Assembly: GCA_002746415.1 (NCBI GenBank)
Contig: NVXD01000017.1
Span: 124,001 to 188,000, forward strand
DNA length: 64,000 nucleotides
Reading direction: 5' to 3'
Source: Flavobacteriaceae bacterium
GTDB lineage: Bacteria; Bacteroidota; Bacteroidia; Flavobacteriales; Flavobacteriaceae
In this document: positions 1 through 9,207 of the stretch, one piece after another
How positions within the stretch are numbered: position 1 is the stretch's first letter
Layout: the number at the start of each line of letters is the position of its first letter
Notes under the pieces: model-generated
The model's input: the letters and a program-made list of their open reading frames with translations, nothing else
What the model was told of the DNA's origin: nothing
Databases searched by the model: none
Position numbers and translations under genes: made by a program

Positions 1-279
1 ACCAGCATTATTGACCAATCCGTCAATTCTTCCAAATTTTTCTATGACACTATCAACAGCCTTTTTACACTGCTTTGGGTCTGTGAGTTCTGCCAAAGCA
101 TGAAAAGCTTTCCCCCCATTATCTTCAATTTGCTGTACCGCTTTTAAAACATCCTTCTCTGTTCTGCCCACAATCACAGGAATGGCTTCTTCATTAGCCA
201 AAACTGCACTAATTCCGTATCCAATTCCTTTATCGCCTCCTGTAACTATGACTACCTTATCCTTAAGTTGTAAATTCAT
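1..279 (-). CDS. SDR oxidoreductase, probable L-fucose dehydrogenase (3' end cut by window)
   Basis: The first 93 codons of a short-chain dehydrogenase are present; the gene runs off the left edge. The N-terminus carries the Rossmann nucleotide motif TGGDKGIG (residues 13-20), and the visible part ends in the NNAG motif. The start ATG (277-279) lies 21 nt after the GH95 stop codon, on the same strand, so the gene is probably the last visible member of the fucose operon. Every other step of the oxidative L-fucose pathway is encoded upstream except oxidation of L-fucose to L-fuconolactone, so L-fucose dehydrogenase is the natural inference. SDR membership is certain. The substrate is inferred from context, and the catalytic Tyr-Lys pair lies outside the window. 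Confidence 0.75.
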   Translation of the reverse strand, partial: MNLQLKDKVVIVTGGDKGIGYGISAVLANEEAIPVIVGRTEKDVLKAVQQIEDNGGKAFHALAELTDPKQCKKAVDSVIEKFGRIDGLVNNAG

Positions 280-300
280 TGCTTTACAAGTAAATGATTA

Positions 301-2676
301 CTATTCTAGTTTTTCTAATTGTCCGTCAAAACGGGATTTATTGTTTGCTTGGAGATCGACTTCCACTGTGATGCCCTCATATACAAAATTTACTTTCTTA
401 TCTACTATCGAGCTTAAACCAAGTGATACCAATCTCCCATTTTTCCATTCCATATCCACCTCAACATTTCCTCTAGCCTTTAAACCACTTATGCTCCCAG
501 TAGCCCAATTTTCGGGCAGTGCGGGCAACACCCGTATAAAACCTTCATGAGATTGCATCAATAATTCGGCCACCCCCGAAGTAAACCCAAAATTACCATC
601 AATCTGGAAAGGTGGGTGCATATCAAAAAGGTTATCCGCTAAGGAGAGTTGAAAGAACTTCGTAATATTTTCCTCGGCTGATGCTTTATCCAATAACCTA
701 GCATTGATATTTATCATCCAAGCCCTGCTCCATCCAGTACCGGCACCTCCATGTTCTAAACGATGCGCTATAGTTTTTTTAGCTGCTTCAATATAAGCGG
801 TATCCTTCTGGGTAATATCATCCCCTGGGTGCAAAGCATAGATGTGCGACATATGCCTGTGTCCCTTTTCTGCTTCTTCATAAGGTCTATCCCATTCTAA
901 AATTCTGCCATCTTCTCCTAAGACAATCCCCGGGCGTAAACCAGCCTTCTTTTGGGTGACCTCTCTTGTAAAGTCATCACCAATACCCAATTCCTTGGCT
1001 GCAGCTAAAACATTATCAAAAACCTCACCTACTATTTGCTGCCCTTGAGCAGTACCAAAGCTCACCGCTGCAGGTTTGCCATCTTGGGCTATATAGGAGT
1101 TCTCTGGTGAGGTTTCAGGTGCGGATACCCAGGTATTATCCCTTTCATCCCATACCAACCAATCCAAATAAAATTCCGCTATTTCTTTTAAATAAGGGTA
1201 ACCTCTTTCTTCTAAAAACACCTTGTCTTTAGTATAGTTATAATGTTCCCAATAATGCTGTGCCATCCAACCCCCACCGTGTATCCAAGAGCCCCAATAA
1301 GGTCTTTCGGCACGCATCCAAGGCGTTTTCCATAAATCTGTGGTATGATGCATCATCGCACCTCTTTTAATGCCGTACTGTTCTTTCGCAATAATGCGAC
1401 CACGCACTAATAAGTCATCCATAAAATCGAAAAGCGGCATATGACACTCGCTAAGATTGGTGACCTCAGCTGGCCAATAATTCATCTGAATATTGATATT
1501 TAAATGGTAATCCGCATTCCAAGGGGCCTGAATATGTTCATTCCAAAGCCCTTGAAGGTTAGCAGGGTTGGTACCCGGCCTAGAGCATGAAATCAATAGA
1601 TATCTCCCAAACTGAAACAACTTGGCAGCCAAATCTGGGTCCTGCATGCTATCTTTTACCCGCTGCAATCTCTTGTCAATTGGAAGCGAATCTAATGCTG
1701 AACCCCCTAAATTAAAAGCAACTCTCTTATATAGTTTTTGATAATCTTTAACGTGGTTCTGCCATAGCTCTTGATATGGTTTGCTAACAATATTAGCTAA
1801 AGTCTTCGTATTTTTTTCTTTGAAATTTTCCTGATAAAAAGAAGAAGCACAGACAATCTCCAAAGTTGCTTTTTTAATTCCTTTTAACTGAAGACCTCCA
1901 TTATTGGTGGCAACACTCCCAGAATCATGCTTCACCTTTAGTCTCGTTTCAAATTTCACTCCGTAATCAATTGGAGTAGGTGTAGAATGAACCGCTCCCC
2001 CATATTGCGTCACCTCCCCTTCCATACTAATTTCATTATTTGATGGGTTGGAAGTGGACACCGTGGTATGACCTTTATCTTTTTTTCTGTCCAAATGGAG
2101 GTTAAAATCCATTCCTTCTGGTGCCGTTGTACTGAGCTCTACAACCAACACATCATCAACAGCAGATGAAAAAACCTTTTCTTTGTACTGATGCCCATCA
2201 TACGTGTAACTAATGGTGACAGTGGCATTTTCTAAATCGAGCTCACGCACATAATTTTCTATTTTCCTATCACCAAAAAAATCAATATATAAATCCCCCA
2301 TTGTTTGATGCGAGCGTGCCACGCCCTTATAGGACAATCTTTCCACAATGAGTTTATCCGCCAAATGAGGTTTACCATCCCTCAAGGCTTGCCTAATGAG
2401 TTCTAAATCTTCTGGTGTCCCTTTTGAATTCCCCCATTCTGGGCCTCCAGGCCACATGGAATCTTCATTTAATTGCAGGTGTTCCTGCGCTATAGTTCCA
2501 AAAACCATAGCCCCTAGCCTACCATTCCCAACCGGCAGGGCTTCCATCCAATCATTAGCAGGTTGCTCGTACCAAATTTTATTGGCAGCTACCTCTTTTG
2601 GTGTCTTTTCTTCATGGCAAGCGCCTAAAAAAAGCAAGGCAATTACAGCGTAAATTACACGCTTTCCTATTTTCAT
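301..2676 (-). CDS. GH95 alpha-L-fucosidase lipoprotein
   Basis: A 791-residue exported glycoside hydrolase that should release terminal L-fucose from glycans by inversion. A lipoprotein signal with lipobox LGAC ends at Cys20. It is followed by a GH95-type N-terminal beta-sandwich (about 34-280), an alpha/alpha-barrel (about 300-690) and a C-terminal beta-domain. The GH95 active-site segments are visible: NINIQMNYW (393-401, the two Asn that bind the nucleophilic water), SPEN with Glu525 as the likely general acid, and QIDGN with Asp693. Its start overlaps the end of the lactonase gene by 4 nt (ATGA), which indicates translational coupling. It probably acts in the periplasm or at the cell surface, feeding fucose to the enzymes of this operon. 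Some GH95 members act on galactose instead, so linkage specificity cannot be read from sequence. Confidence 0.93.
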   Translation of the reverse strand: MKIGKRVIYAVIALLFLGACHEEKTPKEVAANKIWYEQPANDWMEALPVGNGRLGAMVFGTIAQEHLQLNEDSMWPGGPEWGNSKGTPEDLELIRQALRDGKPHLADKLIVERLSYKGVARSHQTMGDLYIDFFGDRKIENYVRELDLENATVTISYTYDGHQYKEKVFSSAVDDVLVVELSTTAPEGMDFNLHLDRKKDKGHTTVSTSNPSNNEISMEGEVTQYGGAVHSTPTPIDYGVKFETRLKVKHDSGSVATNNGGLQLKGIKKATLEIVCASSFYQENFKEKNTKTLANIVSKPYQELWQNHVKDYQKLYKRVAFNLGGSALDSLPIDKRLQRVKDSMQDPDLAAKLFQFGRYLLISCSRPGTNPANLQGLWNEHIQAPWNADYHLNINIQMNYWPAEVTNLSECHMPLFDFMDDLLVRGRIIAKEQYGIKRGAMMHHTTDLWKTPWMRAERPYWGSWIHGGGWMAQHYWEHYNYTKDKVFLEERGYPYLKEIAEFYLDWLVWDERDNTWVSAPETSPENSYIAQDGKPAAVSFGTAQGQQIVGEVFDNVLAAAKELGIGDDFTREVTQKKAGLRPGIVLGEDGRILEWDRPYEEAEKGHRHMSHIYALHPGDDITQKDTAYIEAAKKTIAHRLEHGGAGTGWSRAWMININARLLDKASAEENITKFFQLSLADNLFDMHPPFQIDGNFGFTSGVAELLMQSHEGFIRVLPALPENWATGSISGLKARGNVEVDMEWKNGRLVSLGLSSIVDKKVNFVYEGITVEVDLQANNKSRFDGQLEKLE

Positions 2677-3500
2677 GATATATTGTAAAATTTAATTGCA
2701 TTGCCTCCCATCATTTTGTCAAGGTCTGTTTTGGAATAATTTGCAAAATAGTCAGTAATTATTTGGAGTACCTCATGATATTCCCCAGCTACCAAGCACA
2801 CAGGCCAATCTGAACCAAAAAGGACTTTATCTATCCCAAAAGCATTGACTACTACATCCAAAAAAGAGGCGAAATCATTTTTGTTCCATTTGTATTGCTG
2901 CGTCTCAGTTACCATTCCTGATAGTTTACAAAATACATTTTCATGTTTTCCCAATTCTTGCATACCATGCACCCAATATTCATCCAAACCTGTAGTGATT
3001 GCAGGTTTGGCAATATGATTTATAATAAATTTCTGATTTGGAAACTTTTCAACCAAAGCTATGGCCGCGGATAACTGACTGGGATAAATTAAAATATCAT
3101 AAGTAAGGTTGCACTGGGATAAACTACGAATACCATTTTGGAACTCAGTTCCAAGCATAAAATCATCTGATTCCTCTTGTACAATATGTCGTACCCCTTT
3201 GAAACTGTTATACTTTGAATAATGAACCAAGCGCTCTTCCGCATCATCCGACAATAAATCTACCCAGCCCACTACACCTTTTATAAAAGAATTCTCCGCG
3301 GCTAATTGCAACAAAAATTCGGTTTCAGTTTCTGTTTGGTCCACCTGAACTGCAATACAGCCATCCATATTGTTCTTTAGTAGAATTGGTTTTAAATCCG
3401 ATGGAAGAAAATCTTTTCTAATTTTCCTCATAGCATCGTTCAACCAACTGTGTCTCACGGCATCATACTTCCAAAAATGTTGATGGCTATCAATTCGCAT
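2673..3500 (-). CDS. Amidohydrolase-family L-fucono-1,5-lactonase
   Basis: A 275-residue TIM-barrel hydrolase of the amidohydrolase superfamily (COG3618 type). It shows the N-terminal HxH metal motif (His6, His8), His162 in NHIAKP and the catalytic aspartate Asp231 in FGSDWP. Relatives hydrolyse sugar lactones such as L-fuconolactone and L-rhamnonolactone. Here the neighbours supply the dehydrogenase that would make fuconolactone and the dehydratase that would consume fuconate. The start codon overlaps the FAH-family stop by one base (TGATG) and the stop overlaps the GH95 start by 4 nt, so all three genes are translationally coupled. No signal peptide is present, so the enzyme should be cytoplasmic. 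Confidence 0.88.
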   Translation of the reverse strand: MRIDSHQHFWKYDAVRHSWLNDAMRKIRKDFLPSDLKPILLKNNMDGCIAVQVDQTETETEFLLQLAAENSFIKGVVGWVDLLSDDAEERLVHYSKYNSFKGVRHIVQEESDDFMLGTEFQNGIRSLSQCNLTYDILIYPSQLSAAIALVEKFPNQKFIINHIAKPAITTGLDEYWVHGMQELGKHENVFCKLSGMVTETQQYKWNKNDFASFLDVVVNAFGIDKVLFGSDWPVCLVAGEYHEVLQIITDYFANYSKTDLDKMMGGNAIKFYNIS

Positions 3501-4357
3501 CAGTCTTGATATAATTTAGCATGCTGTTTGGAGCTCCCAAGGCCTTCTATACCCAATTCTACCACATCACCTGGGTTTAAAAAGCGTGGTGGATTAAAGC
3601 CTAAACCAACACCCGATGGGGTTCCTGTAGAAATAACATCACCAGGCAATAAGGTCATAAACTGACTAATATAACTCACGACTTCTTGTATCTTGAAAAC
3701 AAAATCGGAGGTACTGCTATTTTGAAGCATTTCCCCATTCAATTTTAACCATAGGTTCAAGTTATTTGGGTCTTTAATTTCATCAGCAGTAGCCATAAAA
3801 GGACCTAGAGGTGCAAAGGTATCACAGCTTTTTCCCTTAACCCACTGTCCTTCTTTTTCTAGCTGAAATTCCCGCTCACTATAATCATTATGCAAGACAT
3901 AACCCCCTACATAATCCAAGGCATCTGCTTCTGAAACATAAGAAGCTTTTTTGCCTATTACCACAGCAAGTTCTACTTCCCAATCCGTTTTTTTACTGTT
4001 TTTTGGAATCACCACATCATCATTTGGCCCCACAATAGCAGAAGTTGCTTTAAAAAACAATACGGGTTCTTTTGGTAATGTCATACCACTTTCCTCTGCA
4101 TGTTTGGCATAATTTAAGCCTACACAAATAATTTTAGAGGGACGCGCAATAGGGGCGCCTAGTCTAATAGCTCCATCCACTTCTGGACAAGTCTTTTCAT
4201 TATCCTTAATCCAAGTGGCCAGTCTAGCTAAGCCATCGTTTTCAAAAAATTGCTCTGTATAATCTTCTCCAAAAGCAGAAACGTCTATGCGCTTACCACT
4301 TTCTAACTGAATTCCAGGTTGCTCTTTCCCACTATTACCAAATCGTATTAATTTCAT
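3500..4357 (-). CDS. FAH-family hydrolase, probable 2,4-diketo-3-deoxy-L-fuconate hydrolase
   Basis: A 285-residue fumarylacetoacetate-hydrolase-fold protein. A short N-terminal domain is followed by the FAH core starting at KIICVGLNYAKHAEE (75-89). The metal-binding acidic residues are present: Glu127 and Glu129 in DWEVELAVVIG and Asp158 in HNDYSER. The late motif STGTPSGVG (243-251) is typical. In the oxidative fucose pathway a family member cleaves 2,4-diketo-3-deoxy-L-fuconate to pyruvate and L-lactate, which fits this operon position. Automatic annotation often calls this family ureidoglycolate lyase or 2-hydroxyhepta-2,4-diene-1,7-dioate isomerase; the context argues against both. Confidence 0.85.
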   Translation of the reverse strand: MKLIRFGNSGKEQPGIQLESGKRIDVSAFGEDYTEQFFENDGLARLATWIKDNEKTCPEVDGAIRLGAPIARPSKIICVGLNYAKHAEESGMTLPKEPVLFFKATSAIVGPNDDVVIPKNSKKTDWEVELAVVIGKKASYVSEADALDYVGGYVLHNDYSEREFQLEKEGQWVKGKSCDTFAPLGPFMATADEIKDPNNLNLWLKLNGEMLQNSSTSDFVFKIQEVVSYISQFMTLLPGDVISTGTPSGVGLGFNPPRFLNPGDVVELGIEGLGSSKQHAKLYQD

Positions 4358-4428
4358 TCTTTTTTGTTTATTTTATTTAAAGTACTCCTGAAGCGAATTC
4401 AGGTTGACAAATAGACAATTCCTTCTTC

Positions 4429-5205
4429 TTATCCGTTCAATTTTATAAACCCGCCATCAATAGGAAAATCTGTCCCCGTGATGAATGCTGCTGCATCCGA
4501 ACATAAATATAAGGCTAAACCTGCTATTTCTTCAGGTTTTCCCATTCGTCCTATGGGCTGTGATTTAGAAAGTTTATCAAACATTTCTTCCTCTTTGCCA
4601 GGGAAATTATCTTTTATAAACCCATCTACAAAAGGGGTATGTACCCTTCCTGGTGAAATACTATTGCACCGAATACCATTAGAAATATAATCTTTGGCTA
4701 CGGAATAAGTCATGGTGAGTACAGCTCCCTTGGACATAGAATATGCAAATCGATCTGCAATCCCAACAGTACTTGCAACAGATGCCATATTTAAAATAAC
4801 ACCACCTTTATCCTTCATTTGTTCCACAACGGCAAGCATACAATTGTACACTCCCTTTATATTCACATTATAAATCCTATCTAGATCGGTTTCACTTGTA
4901 TTTTCCAAATTTCCAATATGGGCAATCCCCGCATTGTTGACTAAAATAGCTATTGCGGCATCTTGAGCAATCACAGCAATTGTTTTATGCACCTCTTCTT
5001 GATTTGCAACATTACATTGATGTGCCTTGATTTGCCCCCCTGAAGCCTCTATTTCAGTAATAGTTTGTGCTGCCGCCTCTTTATTGATTTCCAATATATG
5101 GACCTTGGCCCCATTGGCAGCAAATTTTATTGCAATTGCCTTCCCGATACCACTGGCTCCTCCAGTGATAACAGCTATTTTTCCATCCAATCTAAACTCT
5201 GACAT
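4429..5205 (-). CDS. SDR, probable 2-keto-3-deoxy-L-fuconate dehydrogenase
   Basis: A complete 258-residue classical SDR: cofactor motif TGGASGIG (14-21), NNAG (90-93), catalytic Ser142, Tyr155 and Lys159 (YSMSK), and the usual C-terminal GTDFPIDGG. In this pathway the enzyme oxidises the C4 hydroxyl of 2-keto-3-deoxy-L-fuconate with NAD+, forming the diketo acid that the next gene product cleaves. It lies 71 nt upstream of the FAH-family gene and 116 nt downstream of the fuconate dehydratase gene, all on the same strand. The family is certain. The substrate rests on operon context. Confidence 0.86.
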   Translation of the reverse strand: MSEFRLDGKIAVITGGASGIGKAIAIKFAANGAKVHILEINKEAAAQTITEIEASGGQIKAHQCNVANQEEVHKTIAVIAQDAAIAILVNNAGIAHIGNLENTSETDLDRIYNVNIKGVYNCMLAVVEQMKDKGGVILNMASVASTVGIADRFAYSMSKGAVLTMTYSVAKDYISNGIRCNSISPGRVHTPFVDGFIKDNFPGKEEEMFDKLSKSQPIGRMGKPEEIAGLALYLCSDAAAFITGTDFPIDGGFIKLNG

Positions 5206-5321
5206 TCTTTTATCTTAATGTAATTTCTACAATAGTCACTATGGCATTCCTACCAAAAATAACCTGTATTCAATTACCTTGTACGTACTTTTTAATTTTT
5301 TGTTTTGATACTTCTTAGAGT

Positions 5322-6629
5322 TTAACTCCAAACACTCCCATTTGGAAACTCATAATCCGTTAACGATTGCTGCTTTATTTCAATACTATAGCCTGGCAAC
5401 TTTGGCGGCATATAGGCTCCATTTTTAATGTGTACTGGGTCTAGGAAATGCTCGTGTAAATGGTCTACATACTCTATGATTCTATCATCCAAGGAACCAC
5501 TTATAGCAATATAATCAATCATTGACAAATGCTGTACATACTCACACAATCCTATGCCGCCAGCATGTGGACAGACTGGAATCTTAAACTTGGCAGCCAT
5601 CAGCATTACAGCCAATATTTCGTTGACACCCCCTAATCTACAGCTATCTATTTGACAAATACCTATAGCATCTGCCTGCATAAGCTGTTTAAACATCACG
5701 CGGTTATGGCAATGCTCTCCCGTGGCTACCTTTATTGGTGCTACGGCTTTTGCTATTTTTGCATGTCCTAAAATATCATCTGGACTTGTTGGCTCTTCTA
5801 TCCACCAAGGGTTGAATTTTTTCAATGCCTCCATGTTTTCAATAGCCTCGTTTACATCCCATTTTTGATTGGCATCCATCATCAATACCAAATCTTCTCC
5901 AATTTCTTCACGGATAATAGTGGCCCGTCGCATATCGTCTTCCAAATTGGAACCGACTTTTATTTTCATATGTTTAAAGCCTTCAGCTTTTGCTTCTTGA
6001 CACAGTCTTCTCATTTTTTCATCAGGATACCCCAACCAACCTGCTGATGTAGTATAAGCAGGATATCCATTTTTCATTAAGGTATCAATTCGTTCTTGCT
6101 TTGTACTTTCCTGAGCAGTTAATAGTGCTAATGCCTCTTCTGGTGTCAAAGCATCAGTGATATAGGTGAAGTCAATACAAGAAACCAACTCCTTTGGGGA
6201 CATATCTGTTAGCAATTTCCACAAGGGTTTCCCCTCAACTTTGGCATACAAATCCCAAACGGCATTGACCAAAGCGGCCGTTGCCAAATGAATGACCCCT
6301 TTTTCAGGTCCCACCCAGCGTAACTGACTATCACCTGTCATCATTTTCCAAAAGGCACCCATGTTTTGGGTAAAATCCTCCAGTTTCTTACCAACAATCA
6401 AATATGACAGCGATTGCACCGCCGCCACGCACAATTCATTTCCTCTACCAATGGTAAAAGTCAATCCATGGCCTTCAAAATTGTCTGGATGATTGGTTTT
6501 TAAAATTACATATGCCGCGGAATAGTCTGGATCTGGGTTCATTGCATCAGACCCATCTAGTGATTTACTGGTAGGAAACCGAATATCCTTTACTTGAATA
6601 TCAGTGATTACGATATTTCTTTTATTCAT
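5322..6629 (-). CDS. L-fuconate dehydratase (enolase superfamily)
   Basis: A 435-residue enzyme of the mandelate-racemase subgroup of the enolase superfamily, close in length and sequence pattern to Xanthomonas FucD and its animal homologue ENOSF1. It removes water from L-fuconate to give 2-keto-3-deoxy-L-fuconate. The catalytic KxK motif is MKIKVG (Lys222, Lys224). Metal ligands are Asp252 (DANQKW), Glu278 (WIEEP) and Glu305 (TGEHCHN). The His-Asp dyad is His355 (CPHAGG) with Asp328. It is the first catabolic gene after the AraC regulator, 85 nt away. That gap contains the inverted repeat AAAGTAT-N20-ATACTTT (6659-6692), a possible regulatory site about 30 nt upstream of the start codon. Confidence 0.92.
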   Translation of the reverse strand: MNKRNIVITDIQVKDIRFPTSKSLDGSDAMNPDPDYSAAYVILKTNHPDNFEGHGLTFTIGRGNELCVAAVQSLSYLIVGKKLEDFTQNMGAFWKMMTGDSQLRWVGPEKGVIHLATAALVNAVWDLYAKVEGKPLWKLLTDMSPKELVSCIDFTYITDALTPEEALALLTAQESTKQERIDTLMKNGYPAYTTSAGWLGYPDEKMRRLCQEAKAEGFKHMKIKVGSNLEDDMRRATIIREEIGEDLVLMMDANQKWDVNEAIENMEALKKFNPWWIEEPTSPDDILGHAKIAKAVAPIKVATGEHCHNRVMFKQLMQADAIGICQIDSCRLGGVNEILAVMLMAAKFKIPVCPHAGGIGLCEYVQHLSMIDYIAISGSLDDRIIEYVDHLHEHFLDPVHIKNGAYMPPKLPGYSIEIKQQSLTDYEFPNGSVWS

Positions 6630-6714
6630 CAGATAAAAATATACCTTTTTGCTAGTTTAAAGTATTGCTTATTTTACCAATGATGATACTTTTTTTGCCC
6701 AAATAACAATGCTA

Positions 6715-7581
6715 TTAATTGATTTGGTGTTTTTTTGAGTAGTCTGAAGGCGAAATTCCAAGAACTAATTTAAACTGCCTATTAAAGTTGGAGATGTTAT
6801 TAAAGCCGCACTCGTAACAGATGGCTTTAATGTTAAAGGTTTGCTCTATTAATAATTTACACGCATAACCGATCCTAATCTCATTTAGATATCTAGTAAA
6901 GGTCTTTCTATGAGTTCTTTTAAAATACCTACTAAAAGCTGCTTGATTCATATGTATCATTTTCGCTACATCCTTAGCCCCAATAGGTGTTTTAAAATGC
7001 CTATACACATAGGAATATATTTTACTTAGTCTATCATCATTACTGGCATTAAAAGAGGTGACAAAACCATTGCTTGCCAAAAGTCTATACCCTTTAATTT
7101 CGGCTAAATCGTGTAAAACTTGAAGAAGTCTTACCGTTCTATCAAAAGAATTTAAATGAGATAAGGCAGCAATTTTTTCGGTTACAGCAGGTCGTAAATT
7201 TTCAAATTTAACACCCAGTTTTGCTCTTTGAAATAGTTGATGAATATGCTGCATTTCCGAGGCTTGTTGAAATATAGTTCCTAAGAAATCCTCTTTAAAA
7301 TGAATGGCCAGGGCATCTGCCACCAATTTGGAATCCTCCTCAAAATAGACATCATCATTAAGCCACATATGGGGTAGATTCTTACCAATTAAAAGCACAT
7401 CCCCTTCTTGAAACTTTTCAATGCCATCCCCTATAAATATTGTCCCCGTGCTTTTATTTACCACCACAAGCTCTAACTCTGTATGATGATGCCATATTTT
7501 TAAAAAATGTGAATACCTATTTGTTCTTACAGTGAAAGAACTCGTGTGAGTACTACTTCTATCAATTTGATGCAGTTTCAT
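6715..7581 (-). CDS. AraC-family regulator of the fucose operon
   Basis: A 288-residue transcription factor. The N-terminal half (about 15-150) is a cupin-like sensor domain with the typical WHHHTELELV and GDVLLIGKNLPHMW segments. The C-terminal 100 residues hold the paired helix-turn-helix AraC domain (AFSRYFKRTHRKTFTRYLNE, then CGFNNISNFNRQFK). It is the promoter-proximal gene of a co-directional run of fucose catabolic genes, so it most likely senses fucose or a pathway intermediate and controls this operon. No effector is known from sequence. The 146 nt between it and the next gene upstream hold no obvious gene. Confidence 0.88.
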   Translation of the reverse strand: MKLHQIDRSSTHTSSFTVRTNRYSHFLKIWHHHTELELVVVNKSTGTIFIGDGIEKFQEGDVLLIGKNLPHMWLNDDVYFEEDSKLVADALAIHFKEDFLGTIFQQASEMQHIHQLFQRAKLGVKFENLRPAVTEKIAALSHLNSFDRTVRLLQVLHDLAEIKGYRLLASNGFVTSFNASNDDRLSKIYSYVYRHFKTPIGAKDVAKMIHMNQAAFSRYFKRTHRKTFTRYLNEIRIGYACKLLIEQTFNIKAICYECGFNNISNFNRQFKLVLGISPSDYSKKHQIN

Positions 7582-7727
7582 CTCTGTCTCATTTATGTCT
7601 TAATCAATATAGTATTTTATTTACCATATCGGTTCAAAAAATAAATTAAAGGCAAAAAAAATATCAATGTTGATTAAGGCAGTAGCTTCATTTTTAGTAC
7701 ACAAATTTGCTTCAGGGGTTCCAAAAT

Positions 7728-9137
7728 TTATAAACTTGTTGGACACACATAATTTGTTAGATTCAAGTCTGTTTTCTTAATTGCCGCAAACCCTCCTGCT
7801 ACATCAATTAAATTATGGATACCCCTGCTCTTTAATATAGACGCCGCAATGATGGAGCGATATCCTCCAGCGCAATGCACATAAAAAAGCTTGTCTGATG
7901 GAAATTCCGTCAAATGATTGTTCAACAAACTTAAGGGGCTGTTGATAGCACCTACTAAATGCTCTGATTGGTATTCACTTTCCTTACGAACATCAAAAAC
8001 TGAGTCATTATCGGCGGCAATAGCCTCTTTCACATCGGCTACAGAACGTGATGTAATGGTATCAATCTCTTTACCTGCCTTTTTCCATGCTTTTAACCCT
8101 CCTTCTAAAACACCTAGGGTATTATCAAACCCCACTCTCGATAATCGGGTTACTGTTTCCACTTCTTGACCTTCAGGAGTAATCAGTAAAATAGATTGTT
8201 CTACATCGGCAATCAACGCACCTACCCATGGTGCAAAGTCACCGTTCAATCCAATAAAAATAGACCGTGGCACATGACCTTTTATAAAATCCTCTTGATG
8301 GCGCACATCCAAAACAATTGCCCCAGTTTCATTGGCAGCAGTTTCAAAAGCATTCGGAGACAATAAGGCTGTTCCCTTTTGTAACACTTCTGCAATATCT
8401 TGATACCCTTCTTTGTTCATTTTTACATTTAAGGGGAAATATTTTGGAGGAGGTAAGAGTCCGTCTGTAACCTCTTTTACAAACTCCTCTTTAGTCATAT
8501 CAGCTCTCAGGGCGTAATTCACTTTCTTTTGATTACCCAAGGTATCCACCGTTTCTTTCATCATATTCTTTCCACAGGCAGAACCTGCACCATGGGCAGG
8601 ATATACGATAACATCATCCGCTAAAGGCATTACTTTACTTCTAAGGCTATCAAACAATAATCCAGCTAAATCTTCTTGGGTCATGTCTGCAGCTTTCTGG
8701 GCAAGATCGGGTCTCCCTACGTCACCTAGAAATAAGGTGTCACCAGAAAAAATAGCATGATTCTTTCCATCCTTATCCCTTAAAAGATAGGTGGTACTTT
8801 CCATGGTATGCCCTGGCGTATGCAGAGCCTTTATCGTTACTTCTCCCAACTTAAACTCTTGTCCGTCTTCTGCTATAATGGCATCAAAAGATGTATGGGC
8901 AGTGGGTCCAAAAACTATTGAAGCACCTGTTTCCTTGGCCAATGTTACATGTCCACTCACAAAATCTGCATGGAAATGGGTCTCAAAAATATATTTTATT
9001 TTGGCATCATCCAGTTTTGCTCTGTTGATATATGGATGCACCTCTCTTAGTGGGTCTATAATTGCTACCTCACCTTTACTCTCAATATAATAAGCGCCTT
9101 GAGCAAGGCATCCCGTATAAATTTGTTCTATTCTCAC
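7728..9137 (-). CDS. CstB-like persulfide dioxygenase fused to two rhodanese domains
   Basis: A 469-residue fusion. Residues 1-200 are an ETHE1-type metallo-beta-lactamase fold with iron ligands in THFHADF (His54, His56, Asp58), His110, Asp133 and His182. Residues about 260-355 form a rhodanese fold without a catalytic cysteine (LLITPEGQE where the Cys loop should be). Residues about 365-465 form an active rhodanese with Cys422 in VHCAGGYRS. This order matches CstB, which oxidises low-molecular-weight persulfides to sulfite and transfers sulfur to yield thiosulfate. The start is a GTG, chosen because the N-terminus MRIEQIYTGC matches the family. It lies 62 nt downstream of the SulP gene and has a GTAA-N6-TTAC palindrome upstream, suggesting joint sulfur-responsive control. 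Confidence 0.9.
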   Translation of the reverse strand: MRIEQIYTGCLAQGAYYIESKGEVAIIDPLREVHPYINRAKLDDAKIKYIFETHFHADFVSGHVTLAKETGASIVFGPTAHTSFDAIIAEDGQEFKLGEVTIKALHTPGHTMESTTYLLRDKDGKNHAIFSGDTLFLGDVGRPDLAQKAADMTQEDLAGLLFDSLRSKVMPLADDVIVYPAHGAGSACGKNMMKETVDTLGNQKKVNYALRADMTKEEFVKEVTDGLLPPPKYFPLNVKMNKEGYQDIAEVLQKGTALLSPNAFETAANETGAIVLDVRHQEDFIKGHVPRSIFIGLNGDFAPWVGALIADVEQSILLITPEGQEVETVTRLSRVGFDNTLGVLEGGLKAWKKAGKEIDTITSRSVADVKEAIAADNDSVFDVRKESEYQSEHLVGAINSPLSLLNNHLTEFPSDKLFYVHCAGGYRSIIAASILKSRGIHNLIDVAGGFAAIKKTDLNLTNYVCPTSL

Positions 9138-9193
9138 AATCTTTCAATCTTAATTAGTCACTCCAAAAATACAGCTATTAATCTATGTGGAAA

Positions 9194-9207
9194 GTAATAT
9201 TAGTTAC
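9194..9207. promoter_or_regulatory. Palindromic site GTAATATTAGTTAC upstream of the persulfide dioxygenase
   Basis: A 14-bp interrupted palindrome (GTAA-N6-TTAC) lies 56 nt upstream of the CstB-like start and overlaps the last codons of the SulP gene. A near-identical site precedes SulP itself. Size and symmetry suit a Crp/Fnr-type dimer, and such a regulator is encoded at 13449-14090. The pairing of regulator and site is inference. Confidence 0.45.
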
